Assembly (NCBI GenBank): GCA_021810735.1
Contig: JAJZIF010000033.1
Location: 1 to 16,012, forward strand
Source of the DNA: Acidobacteriota bacterium
GTDB taxonomy: Bacteria; Acidobacteriota; Terriglobia; Terriglobales; Acidobacteriaceae
DNA: 16,012 nucleotides
Direction of reading: 5' to 3'
The notes under the pieces are model-generated. The model saw only the letters and a program-made list of their open reading frames with translations, was not told the DNA's origin and ran no database searches. Of this stretch, positions 5,461 through 15,736 are shown piece after piece. The position numbers and the translations under genes are program-made. Numbering within the stretch: the stretch's first letter is position 1; each line of letters starts with the position of its first letter.

Positions 5461-6369
5461 CTAGCTGACCTTGGAAGTGGTCTTCGGTTCCGTAAACTGG
5501 TTCCGGGCCAGCACGCGATCGACTACCCGTTCCACATCCTGCAGGAAGAACCCCGTGGACACGCCCGCTGCGACGCGCGGTGAACCGTGGCCAAGCGCTT
5601 GGGCAACATCGTTCCACCGGATCAGCGGGGACGGCGTCGGCACCGTGATCACGCCACACTCCTCCTGCCGTTGCGGCAGCAGGAAATAGGTTGCCCAGGT
5701 CATGAGCACAACGGCGGTCAGCGCTTCCGATAGCAGGTTGGCAAACGACCAGATTTGGGCGTGCTGCCATTGAACGACCGCAGCAATCAGAAAGTCCGAC
5801 GCAGCTTGAATGCCGAGACCAAGCGCGATTCCAAACAACGGACTGCGGAAGGAGCGGCCCAGGCTATGGATCGTCAGAGCGATGAATGCCAGGAGGCAAA
5901 GCTCAAGCACAGAAACGGAATGCAGACAGAGTTCCGCCGTGTAGACGAGCCTCTGCGCAAAAGTGTGCATCGGCGTCATTCCTGCGCTGACAGCGATAAT
6001 GCCGGCAATGATGCACGAAATCGCAAGCACCCAGCGGAACACCACCAGTCCCAGCCTGCGCAACTGCGGTACAGGCCGCATGAGTTCGCTGTACACTTCA
6101 CGGATTACAAAGAAGATCAGCACTGCGCCGATCAAATAGAGGGTCCAGTACGTGTAAAAGTACAGGTAGCACTGCGTGACCTTCGCAATCGGGAACAAAT
6201 GTTGGATCTCCAGCATGCTGTTCAGCAGGAATGCGGAGCCGACACGCAATCCAAGGTAGTTGCGGGTCGCGGGCAGACGGCGGCCCAGTCCAGCCTTCAG
6301 GAAAGCGACGAGTACAACCAGGTCCAGAAATGGTTCGGCGTAAACCAAAAAGTGTTCAGCGGTCAGCAT
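5461..6369 (-). CDS. Seven-helix integral membrane protein of unknown function (paralog 1)
   Basis: This 302-residue protein has about seven predicted membrane helices (near 13-27, 41-60, 72-93, 107-127, 145-167, 177-200, 208-230) and a cytoplasm-like tail of about 70 residues. It is a diverged paralog of the next gene, sharing the RW motif of the tail (LIRWNDVA), the RSFRS loop before helix 6 and the FRW entry to helix 4. The longer tail ends in a basic/acidic helical stretch (VERVVDRVLARNQFTEP). No catalytic or transport signature is recognised; a receptor-like or membrane-scaffold role cannot be told apart. ATG at 6369 has GAGGTG about 9 bases upstream. Upstream lie a near-palindrome (6445-6477) and a gene for a small secreted peptide in the same orientation. 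Confidence 0.82.
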   Translation of the reverse strand: MLTAEHFLVYAEPFLDLVVLVAFLKAGLGRRLPATRNYLGLRVGSAFLLNSMLEIQHLFPIAKVTQCYLYFYTYWTLYLIGAVLIFFVIREVYSELMRPVPQLRRLGLVVFRWVLAISCIIAGIIAVSAGMTPMHTFAQRLVYTAELCLHSVSVLELCLLAFIALTIHSLGRSFRSPLFGIALGLGIQAASDFLIAAVVQWQHAQIWSFANLLSEALTAVVLMTWATYFLLPQRQEECGVITVPTPSPLIRWNDVAQALGHGSPRVAAGVSTGFFLQDVERVVDRVLARNQFTEPKTTSKVS

Positions 6370-6444
6370 GGAGCTTCACCTCAAGTTGCCACATGAGGAT
6401 ACCCCAGCTGGACCGCTGTCACAATAAGGAAAATGAGAGAAAAC

Positions 6445-6477
6445 TTACTTTGTACAACTATTGTGGTACGAAAGTAA
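6445..6477 (-). terminator. AT-rich inverted repeat after the peptide gene: terminator or operator
   Basis: Arms TTACTTTGTACAAC (6445-6458) and GTGGTACGAAAGTAA (6463-6477) flank TATT. They pair with one mismatch and one bulged base. On the - strand the repeat starts 2 bases after the stop of the 66-residue peptide gene and is followed by GTTTTCTCTCATTTT, which fits a terminator. Its TAC/GTA half-sites and position 68 bases before the membrane-protein start would also fit a regulator binding site. I favour the terminator. Confidence 0.5.
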
Positions 6478-6479
6478 TC

Positions 6480-6680
6480 CTACCGATGCATGCCGGACTG
6501 AATTCCGCAGCTCGGAATGCAGAGTGGCATGGGAGATGCACCCACCACCTGCTGGCTCGCCATTGCGGTCATGTGGCTGTTTACCATGGCGGAATTGTTG
6601 CCCATGTGAGCGGTAAGAGCACTGGCAGCGAGGCCGGAAACAGCGATGCCGAGAACGAGAGCGCGAATGGCAAGTTTCAT
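6480..6680 (-). CDS. Small secreted peptide with a two-cysteine C-terminus
   Basis: This 66-residue product has a signal peptide (MKLAIRALVLGIAVSGLAAS, cleavage probably near residues 20-25) and a mature part of about 40 residues. The mature part is rich in Met, Ser, Ala and His and ends PMPLCIPSCGIQSGMHR, with a CxxxC pair (C54, C58). The ATG at 6680 is preferred over an in-frame TTG at 6707, because AGGGGA stands 9 bases upstream of it and the signal peptide then starts properly. A -10-like TATAAA (6740-6745 on the - strand) would give a short leader. No family is recognised. It sits upstream of two seven-helix membrane paralogs in the same orientation. It could be a structural, metal-binding or signalling peptide; none of these is shown by sequence. 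Confidence 0.68.
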   Translation of the reverse strand: MKLAIRALVLGIAVSGLAASALTAHMGNNSAMVNSHMTAMASQQVVGASPMPLCIPSCGIQSGMHR

Positions 6681-6873
6681 AAGTAGGTTCCCCTTTTTCT
6701 TCTGCAACTTAAGTGTTGATGACTTCTGACAAAATTGAGTTTATACTTTTAAAGTCGTGTGTCCAGTTCTCGGTTTTTATTTATTAAGTAAACAACAGTT
6801 TTGTTACCCGAGATACCCCCTCGGCCCAGCCCCGCACCACCCCCGATTCCACACCCCCTCCCATGCCCCAGCA

Positions 6874-6882
6874 TGCTATAAT
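6874..6882 (+). promoter_or_regulatory. Extended -10 promoter of gyrB
   Basis: TGCTATAAT contains a perfect TATAAT (6877-6882) with the TGn extension. No -35 match lies 16-18 bases upstream, as is usual for extended -10 promoters. Transcription would start near 6889, leaving about 84 nt of leader before gyrB. Confidence 0.68.
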
Positions 6883-6951
6883 CAAATAGAATTGCGGGGC
6901 GAAAAAACTCTTTTCTTTCAATCATTTATTGCTGCGAGAAGAGTGCCTTGA

Positions 6952-9588
<2,637 letters not shown>

Positions 9589-9643
9589 AAAACAGCAGCT
9601 CGTGTAGCTCGCCACATAAGCTGCAACTTGCGGCAGATATGCT

Positions 9644-11170
9644 TCAGGTGGAGGCCGGACGATGGGCGAGATGTGTGGCGTCGGCGTCCCAGTCCATCAG
9701 CCGCTTCAGCCATGGGATCATCGCGGTCGCGACGATGGCTGATGCCAAAGCTCCCACTCCAAGCCACGCGAAGACTCGAGTGTAGAACGGAAGCGTGGCC
9801 ATGGCGCTCGTGACACCGGCTGGAACGCTTGCGAGGCTTGCAATCGCGCCGCCGGCGTACATTCCAACGCCCATGCCGAGAAACCAGGCGCCCATCATCA
9901 CTCCCCGGGAGCGCTCGGGCAATAGCTGCGACACCATGGAAAATCCCAGCGCGCTGATCAACAGTTCACTCAGCGACTGCGCGGCATATCCGGCGACGAG
10001 CCACCATGAGGAAACGACTCCATTCCGTGCTGCGAATCCGCTGCCCGCATACAAAAAGAATCCCAGCGCCAGCAGATAGAATCCCGCCGCGTACTTTGTC
10101 GCCATCGAGAAATCGCCGCGCGGCGATTTTGCCATGCGGCCGTAGAACCACGCGAGCGGCAGCGCCAGCACGACCAGCCAGAATTGGTTCAGATCCTGAA
10201 ACTGCGCCGGCGAAACCTGAACAGCCAGAATGTTGTGCTGTACGTTGCGCAAGGCGAAAAGCGTCAAGGACGTATAAATCTGCTGGTTATACACGGCCCA
10301 GATGATCGACATCACGGTGAAGACGATGCAGGCGACCATGCGCCTGCGCTCATGGCGCTGCACCGTCAGAAGCAGGTGAACAAATATGTAGACCATCAGG
10401 GCCATGAAGGTGCCAACCACTGCCAGCGCCGCCGACCGGGAACGGATCACCTCGCCAAGGAAAAATACAAGGAACAGCGACGTCGCAAACACGGCGCTGA
10501 CTCGCGGCCAGTGCAGCCTCTTGAAGTCAGGAGCGGTGCCGTAAGGACTGACAAACCTGCGAAATGCGCCGAAACTCAGCACTCCGAACGTCAATCCGAT
10601 CGCACTGAGCCCAAAGGCAAGATGCCAGCTATCGAAACGGAGCGGGCCGAACTTCACCATCCAATCCGAATGATCCTTGATCCACGGAGTGAGCAGAATC
10701 GAAACAAAAGACCCGATATTGAGCGACATGTAATAAATCGTGAACAGAATGTCGAGCTTCGAATGCTCTCCTTCATACAGGCGGGAAACCAGGTTGTTTG
10801 GATTCACCTTGAACAGCCCGTTGCCGAGTGCGATGAGGCCCATCGCAGGAAAGAATGTCCCGCTGAGGGGAATCGAGAGAGCGACGTATCCCAGGGCCAG
10901 CGTCGTCGCTCCCAGCACCAGCGTCCGGCGCGCGCCGAGTACATGATCGCCGATGTAACCGCCGAGCATCGGCGTCGAATAGACCAGGCCTGAGAATGCG
11001 CCCCAGATGATGTCAGCCCGCGCGTCGGCCATGCCAAGACGCTCCACCATGTACAACACCATGATGGAGGCCATGCCGTAGTACCCAAAGCGCTCCCATA
11101 TCTCGACAAAGAAGAGGACGAGGAACGCTTTCCGTGGATGGCGCTCAGCCGCTGTGTCGGAACTTTGCAT
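9644..11170 (-). CDS. POT/PTR-family proton-coupled peptide (or related solute) transporter
   Basis: This 508-residue membrane protein has the POT signatures. E-x-x-ERF-x-x-YG lies at 23-32 in helix 1 (EIWERFGYYG), needed for proton coupling. The MFS loop GGYIGDHVLGARR is at 70-82. The PTR2 motif FTIYYMSLNIGSF is at 143-155, with NPNN at 123-126 ahead of it. About 14 helices fit a bacterial POT. These proteins import di- and tripeptides with protons, and some family members carry other solutes. The frame is open to an ATG at 11245, but the ATG at 11170 is chosen: it gives the normal short N-terminus, and a promoter (11213-11242) lies between the two. It is transcribed away from a creatininase-family gene and an L-2-hydroxyglutarate oxidase, suggesting a shared pathway (inference). 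Confidence 0.9.
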   Translation of the reverse strand: MQSSDTAAERHPRKAFLVLFFVEIWERFGYYGMASIMVLYMVERLGMADARADIIWGAFSGLVYSTPMLGGYIGDHVLGARRTLVLGATTLALGYVALSIPLSGTFFPAMGLIALGNGLFKVNPNNLVSRLYEGEHSKLDILFTIYYMSLNIGSFVSILLTPWIKDHSDWMVKFGPLRFDSWHLAFGLSAIGLTFGVLSFGAFRRFVSPYGTAPDFKRLHWPRVSAVFATSLFLVFFLGEVIRSRSAALAVVGTFMALMVYIFVHLLLTVQRHERRRMVACIVFTVMSIIWAVYNQQIYTSLTLFALRNVQHNILAVQVSPAQFQDLNQFWLVVLALPLAWFYGRMAKSPRGDFSMATKYAAGFYLLALGFFLYAGSGFAARNGVVSSWWLVAGYAAQSLSELLISALGFSMVSQLLPERSRGVMMGAWFLGMGVGMYAGGAIASLASVPAGVTSAMATLPFYTRVFAWLGVGALASAIVATAMIPWLKRLMDWDADATHLAHRPAST

Positions 11171-11212
11171 CACTGTGATCGAGACGACGAGGATATCAGC
11201 CTGTCCTTGAAA

Positions 11213-11242
11213 TCTATAGCAAAACGAGCGAGAGTAGGTCAG
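11213..11242 (-). promoter_or_regulatory. Promoter of the POT transporter gene
   Basis: On the - strand, CTGACC (plus 11237-11242) as -35, an 18-base spacer, and TATAGA (plus 11213-11218) as -10, which is preceded by an extended TGC. Transcription would begin near 11206, upstream of the ATG at 11170 but downstream of the alternative ATG at 11245. This supports the shorter protein. Confidence 0.5.
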
Positions 11243-11309
11243 CATTGCGCTTGAGGAGACGGCGCAGGGCGGTGATGCACTACCAACCAGGCAGCAAACA
11301 GGGGCGGAT

Positions 11310-12011
11310 GTGAAGATCAGCGAGATGAACTGGCAGCAAGTCGAGGACTACCTCAGGCACGACGACCGTGCTGTTCTTCCCATCGGCAGTACGGAGCAGC
11401 ACTGCGGGCTGAGCCTGTGCACCGATCACATCTTGTCGGAACGCGTCGCCCTGGAAGCGGCTGAGCCGCTGGGCGTCCCGGTGTTTCCGGGCCTTCCGTA
11501 TGGCATCACGCCGTATTTCATGGCGTACCCGGGAACCGTGACTCTGACGGTGGAAACCCACGCACGGGTGCTGCGAGAGGTCATCGATAGTCTTGCGACG
11601 CACGGCTTTCAGCGCATCGTCGTGGTGAACGGCCACGGCGGCAATGCACCGGGACAGGCCGTCGTCGAAGAGTGCATGCGCGCGAATCCGAAAATCCATG
11701 TGAAATTTCACAACTGGTGGAATGCTCCTGCCACCTGGGCCAGGGTGCTGGAAATTGATCCGGTCGCATCGCACGCCTCATGGATGGAGAATTTCCCGTG
11801 GACGCGACTCGCAGGCGTGATGAGCCCGCGGCAACAGAAACCACCGATCGACGTATCCAGGATGCATTCGATGTCACCCCAGCGCGTGCGCGAATACCTC
11901 GGCGACGGAAACTTCGCCGGGGAGTACCAAAAGCCGGATGAGGTGATGCTGGCTCTTTGGCAAACTGGCGTCGAGGAGACGAGAAACGCCATCGCCGATA
12001 ATTGGGAGTGA
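11310..12011 (+). CDS. Creatininase-family metal-dependent amidohydrolase
   Basis: This 233-residue protein has the family metal-binding layout: GSTEQHCGLSLCTDH at 26-40 supplies E29, H31 and D39, NGHGGN is at 107-112, and the HAGxxET-like segment HASWMEN is at 155-161 (E160). Known members hydrolyse creatinine, release formate in flavin biosynthesis (ArfB) or process mycofactocin (MftE), so the family name does not fix the substrate. Two cysteines at 32 and 37 in the first motif, where 'HGPHLPLGTD' is usual, are unusual. The start is a GTG at 11310 with GGGGCGG just upstream. ATG at 11325 is an alternative. Six bases separate it from the next gene, so the two form an operon. A divergent peptide-type transporter suggests it cleaves an imported amide or lactam (inference). 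Confidence 0.88.
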   Translation: MKISEMNWQQVEDYLRHDDRAVLPIGSTEQHCGLSLCTDHILSERVALEAAEPLGVPVFPGLPYGITPYFMAYPGTVTLTVETHARVLREVIDSLATHGFQRIVVVNGHGGNAPGQAVVEECMRANPKIHVKFHNWWNAPATWARVLEIDPVASHASWMENFPWTRLAGVMSPRQQKPPIDVSRMHSMSPQRVREYLGDGNFAGEYQKPDEVMLALWQTGVEETRNAIADNWE

Positions 12012-12017
12012 TAACAG

Positions 12018-13253
12018 GTGATCATACGATGCGACATCGCCGTTATCGGGGGCGGGATTGTAGGTCTTGCCGTCGCATTGGAACTCGTCAGCAGGCATGG
12101 AAATCTGCAGGTCGCGGTCCTCGAGAAGGAATCCGAGGTCGCCCTTCACCAGTCAAGCCATAACAGCGGAGTGATTCACTCCGGACTCTATTACAAACCG
12201 GGTTCTCTCAAGGCGCGCCTGTGCGTCGAGGGGGCCTCGGCCATCACACAGTTCTGCAAAGACCACGGGATTCCACATTCCATCTGCGGCAAGGTCATCG
12301 TTGCCACGGAGGAAAGCGAGTTGCCTGCCTTGGAAGAGTTATTGCGACGGGGCAACGCAAACGGGGTACCAGGCCTGCGCGAGTTGACGCCCGAACAGAT
12401 CCGGGAACTGGAGCCCCATGCTTCCGGAATTCGCGGTATCCACGTCCCCGGCACTGGCATCACGGACTATCGCATGGTGGCCGAAAAATACGCAGAGCTC
12501 ATACGCGCGGCAGGCGGACAGCTTCTGATGAAAGCAGAGGTCCAGAAGATCGCACGCAGCAGTGGCGAAGTTGTCTTGGAAACGCCGCGGGCTACGGTTC
12601 ATGCCCGTTACGCCATTAACTGCGCAGGGCTCTTCAGTGATCGAGTGGCAAAGCTGGCCGGCGCCGAGCTGGGGCTTCGCATCATTCCCTTCCGCGGTGA
12701 GTATTACGAACTCAATCCCTCGAAGCAGAATCTGGTTCGATCCCTCATCTACCCTGTGCCGGATCCGCGCTTCCCATTTCTGGGCGTGCATTTCACCAGG
12801 AGCATTCACGGGGGAACTGAAGCCGGACCGAATGCCGTGCTCTCATGCAAGCGCGAAGGCTATTCCCGGCTCTCCTTCAGCCTGCGCGACATGGCAACTA
12901 CGCTCGCGTTTATGGGCTTCTGGAAAATGGCCAGGAAGTACTGGAGGAGCGGCTTTGACGAAGCTTATCGCTCCTGGAGCAAGACAGCCTTCACCAGGGC
13001 TCTCAGGCGTCTGTTGCCGGAACTGAGCGAAGACGATATTCATCCTGGCGGCACCGGGGTGCGGGCGCAGGCGCTGGATGCGTCAGGCAGGCTCCTCGAC
13101 GACTTCTACTTCGTCCACCAGGACCGCATGCTTCACGTTTGCAACGTGCCCTCACCGGCAGCCACCGCATCGCTGGTCATAGGCCGGGAGATTGTTGCCG
13201 CAGTGGAGAAGACGGGAGCGCTCACTCAGAGCGGCGCTGCCTCGTCGCCATAA
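12018..13253 (+). CDS. lhgO: L-2-hydroxyglutarate oxidase/dehydrogenase (LhgO family)
   Basis: This 411-residue FAD-dependent enzyme oxidises L-2-hydroxyglutarate to 2-oxoglutarate. The N-terminal dinucleotide fold has VIGGGIVGLAVALE (GGGIVG at 11-16) and LEKE with E36 for the ribose. It is followed by the family motif SSHNSGVIHSGLYY (46-59), which lies near the flavin. The C-terminal GGTGVRAQALD...LLDDFYF block and NVPSPAATASLVIG are typical of L2HGDH/LhgO and separate it from glycine oxidases. Length is normal (about 400). The start is GTG at 12018, with GGGAG at 12004-12008. It follows the creatininase-family gene by 6 bases and is surely co-transcribed. Substrate identity with 2-hydroxyglutarate is likely but not proven; a related 2-hydroxyacid is possible given the neighbours. 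Confidence 0.92.
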   Translation: MIIRCDIAVIGGGIVGLAVALELVSRHGNLQVAVLEKESEVALHQSSHNSGVIHSGLYYKPGSLKARLCVEGASAITQFCKDHGIPHSICGKVIVATEESELPALEELLRRGNANGVPGLRELTPEQIRELEPHASGIRGIHVPGTGITDYRMVAEKYAELIRAAGGQLLMKAEVQKIARSSGEVVLETPRATVHARYAINCAGLFSDRVAKLAGAELGLRIIPFRGEYYELNPSKQNLVRSLIYPVPDPRFPFLGVHFTRSIHGGTEAGPNAVLSCKREGYSRLSFSLRDMATTLAFMGFWKMARKYWRSGFDEAYRSWSKTAFTRALRRLLPELSEDDIHPGGTGVRAQALDASGRLLDDFYFVHQDRMLHVCNVPSPAATASLVIGREIVAAVEKTGALTQSGAASSP

Positions 13254-13303
13254 TTCCCTGTCCCCGCGACCTCGCGTTCCCGGCAAGTGACCAGAACCCA
13301 TGA

Positions 13304-13335
13304 CGGGCGATTTTTTCAGCCCAAAAGGGCGAAAA
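13304..13335. terminator. Weak hairpin region between converging lhgO and GH92 genes
   Basis: GCCC-AAAA-GGGC (13319-13330) is extended by T-rich and A-rich flanks (TTTTTTCA before, GAAAAC after). An overlapping alternative pairs GGGC (13305-13308) with GCCC. It lies in the 149-base gap between two converging genes and may serve both, but no orientation gives a clean stem followed by a T-run. Confidence 0.35.
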
Positions 13336-13402
13336 CATACAGAGACTGGTGTTCCATCAAACAAATAAGGTACAGACCGGCAACCCGGCCTGCGTGCAGG
13401 AT

Positions 13403-15736
13403 TCAGTTCGTCCGATACGCCGCAGAAATGGAGTAGGGGACTTTCAGCGGGCGACGCGACCACGCAGCATCCTTTTTATCGCTGAAGACAAAGGTGAGCG
13501 TGCCACCCCGCATGATCTCTTGCTGCGTGATGTAGGTCCGATCCAGTGTCTTGCCGTTGAGCAGAACGTTCCTGATAAAGCTGTCGCCATGCGCGTCATC
13601 CATATTCTTGCTCTCAATGATGAACGTCTTCCCGTCGGGCAGGTGCAGTACCGCGCGATCAACGAATGGACGTCCCAGAACGTACTGGTTGGATGCCGGG
13701 GCTACAGGATAGAAGCCCAGCGACGTAAAGATGAGCCAGGCTGACATCTGCCCCAGGTCGTCATTGCCGACCAGGCCATCCGGAGTGGGGTTGTACTGCG
13801 AGTCCACGATCTGCCTGAGCCTCGCCTGCGTCTTGAGCGGCGCATCCGCGTACATATAGAGATACGCCAGATGATGGCTCGGCTCATTGCCGTGGATATA
13901 CTGGCCAATCATTCCGGAAATGTCTTCTACGTCAGAGTACCTTGCAGGATTGACCTTCTGGTCGAACATCTCGTCGAGCTTCGCGATCAACTCCTCACGG
14001 CCGCCGAGCAGATTAATGAGACCCTGCTCGTCCTGTGGTTGATACCACGAGTACTGCCACGCGTTGCCCTCGGTAAAACCGCTGCCGGCGCCTGCCCTTG
14101 CGGGGTCAAATGGCTTGCGGAACTCTCCGTTTGCCAGTCGCGGCTCCACAAACCCGTCGGCCTTGTTGAAGGTATTCCGCCAGTAGTTGGCGCGCTTGGC
14201 AAACTCTGCGGCGATCGCATTCTTTCCCATTGCTTTTGCCATGCGCGAGATGGTCCAGTCGTCAAATGCATACTCTACGGTCTTCGATGCGGCCTCGTCG
14301 TCATTGTCCACGGGGACATAGCCTAGCTTCATGTACTCGCCGAGATGACCGTACGGGGCATAGGTCGCGCTGGCGACCATTGCTTTGAGAGCTGCCTGCG
14401 CGTCATAGCCGCGGATACCCTTCATATAGGCGTCGGCGATGATTGGCACCGCGTGATAGCCGATCATGCACCACGTCTCCTGCCCCTGGAACTGCCAGAT
14501 CGGAAGAATGCCGAAGGGGCTCTCCTGCTGCGATGCAACCATGGAGCGAATGAGGTCGTCCGTCCGCTGCGGCGGCTCGATGATCGTCATCAGCGGCTGC
14601 TCCGCGCGATAGATATCCCATAGCGAGAGCGTGGAGACAAAGTGGAAACCCACGGCTCGATGAACCTCATTGTCAGGTCCCCGGTATTGGCCGTTTACGT
14701 CCATGCTCGTGCTCGGCGCCATCATGGTGTGGTACAGGGCCGTATAGAGAGACTTTTCCATGCTGGGCGAAGCATCGAATTGGACGCGCGATAGCTCCTT
14801 ACGCCACGCCTGCTGTGTTTTGGCGCGCACCGCGTCGAAGTCGAATCCCGGAACCTCGCCATCCATATTCGCAATCGCATTGGCTTCGCTCACCGGCGAG
14901 ATCGCTACCTTTACCACAAGCGGCTTTGACGAAGGTGCAAAATCAAATACCGCCTCGAGCGCACGTCCCACGATAGCCTGCGTATTGCTTGGTGATGTTC
15001 CAGGCCCCTTGAATCCGTGATAAGGCGGCGGATTGGTTTCCTTGTCATAAAGCTCATGGCTCGACATCGGTGCGGAGAAGCGAATCGCGAAGTAAAGCTG
15101 CCGCCCCGGCGCCCATCCGCGCGTGATCCGCATGCCCGTTACGGTGCCGTCATTGTGAATCGTAAGACTCGACCACAGAACCTTGCCGGGATAGTTATAA
15201 ATGCTGCTGCGCAGGTCGAGCAGGACATGACGCTGTTCCCCCTTGGCGAAAGTGTAGCGATGCACGCCGACGCGTTGGCTTGCGGTCAGCTCCACCAGGA
15301 CTTTGTTGTCTTTGAGGTAGACGCGATAATAGCCCGGCTCCGCGTATTCGTCCTTGTGCGAAAAACGCGAGCGATATCCTGGCTTGGTCTTGGCAATGTC
15401 TCCCGGTTCGAGCGGCACAGTATTTCCGCTGATGGGCATCAGTAGCACATCGCCCATGTCGCTGTGTCCCGAGCCCGAAAAATGCGTATGCGAAAAGCCC
15501 AGAATCGTGGTGTCTTCGTAGCGGTAGCCGGCTGCCCATTTGTAGCTCTGCTTGAAGTACTTGATCTGCGTATCGGGCGATAGTTGCACCATGCCGAAAG
15601 GCGCGGTAGCTCCCGGAAACGTGTGGCCTTCGGGGCCGGTTCCTATCATTGGATCGACCAGCTTGAGTGGATCGCGTGTCTGGCCGAACGCCAATGCCGC
15701 CGAAAGCAGTGCTGCGAGCACGACGAGCTTTTTCAT
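13403..15736 (-). CDS. Secreted GH92-family alpha-mannosidase
   Basis: This 777-residue exo-acting, calcium-dependent glycoside hydrolase of family 92 removes alpha-linked mannose from glycans such as N-glycans or yeast mannan (mostly alpha-1,2; linkage not predictable here). A signal peptide covers residues 1 to about 19 (ending ALAFGQ). The N-terminal beta-sandwich opens with DPMIGT-x-PEGHTFPGATAPFGM and has the SHTHFSGSG block typical of GH92. The C-terminal barrel has TEGNAWQYSW (E556), GNEPSHH (616-622) and GNDDLGQMSAW (657-667), the conserved blocks that hold the catalytic acid, base and calcium ligands. Length is typical (about 750). The ATG is the only start that gives the signal peptide; no clear ribosome binding site precedes it. 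It is a lone gene with no sugar transporter, SusCD pair or regulator nearby. Confidence 0.95.
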   Translation of the reverse strand: MKKLVVLAALLSAALAFGQTRDPLKLVDPMIGTGPEGHTFPGATAPFGMVQLSPDTQIKYFKQSYKWAAGYRYEDTTILGFSHTHFSGSGHSDMGDVLLMPISGNTVPLEPGDIAKTKPGYRSRFSHKDEYAEPGYYRVYLKDNKVLVELTASQRVGVHRYTFAKGEQRHVLLDLRSSIYNYPGKVLWSSLTIHNDGTVTGMRITRGWAPGRQLYFAIRFSAPMSSHELYDKETNPPPYHGFKGPGTSPSNTQAIVGRALEAVFDFAPSSKPLVVKVAISPVSEANAIANMDGEVPGFDFDAVRAKTQQAWRKELSRVQFDASPSMEKSLYTALYHTMMAPSTSMDVNGQYRGPDNEVHRAVGFHFVSTLSLWDIYRAEQPLMTIIEPPQRTDDLIRSMVASQQESPFGILPIWQFQGQETWCMIGYHAVPIIADAYMKGIRGYDAQAALKAMVASATYAPYGHLGEYMKLGYVPVDNDDEAASKTVEYAFDDWTISRMAKAMGKNAIAAEFAKRANYWRNTFNKADGFVEPRLANGEFRKPFDPARAGAGSGFTEGNAWQYSWYQPQDEQGLINLLGGREELIAKLDEMFDQKVNPARYSDVEDISGMIGQYIHGNEPSHHLAYLYMYADAPLKTQARLRQIVDSQYNPTPDGLVGNDDLGQMSAWLIFTSLGFYPVAPASNQYVLGRPFVDRAVLHLPDGKTFIIESKNMDDAHGDSFIRNVLLNGKTLDRTYITQQEIMRGGTLTFVFSDKKDAAWSRRPLKVPYSISAAYRTN

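Noticed and set aside
4857..6396. + strand open frames opposite the two membrane proteins
   Set aside because: Composition rich in Gln/Arg/His is the shadow of hydrophobic codons on the other strand; the - strand frames have signal-like starts and ribosome binding sites.
10184..10993. 269-codon + strand frame opposite the POT transporter
   Set aside because: Its charged, Arg/His/Gln-rich composition is the complement of membrane-helix codons, and no ribosome binding site is present.
11171..11245. Upstream extension of the POT transporter to the ATG at 11245
   Set aside because: The extension has no ribosome binding site, does not match the family N-terminus, and spans a plausible promoter for the gene.
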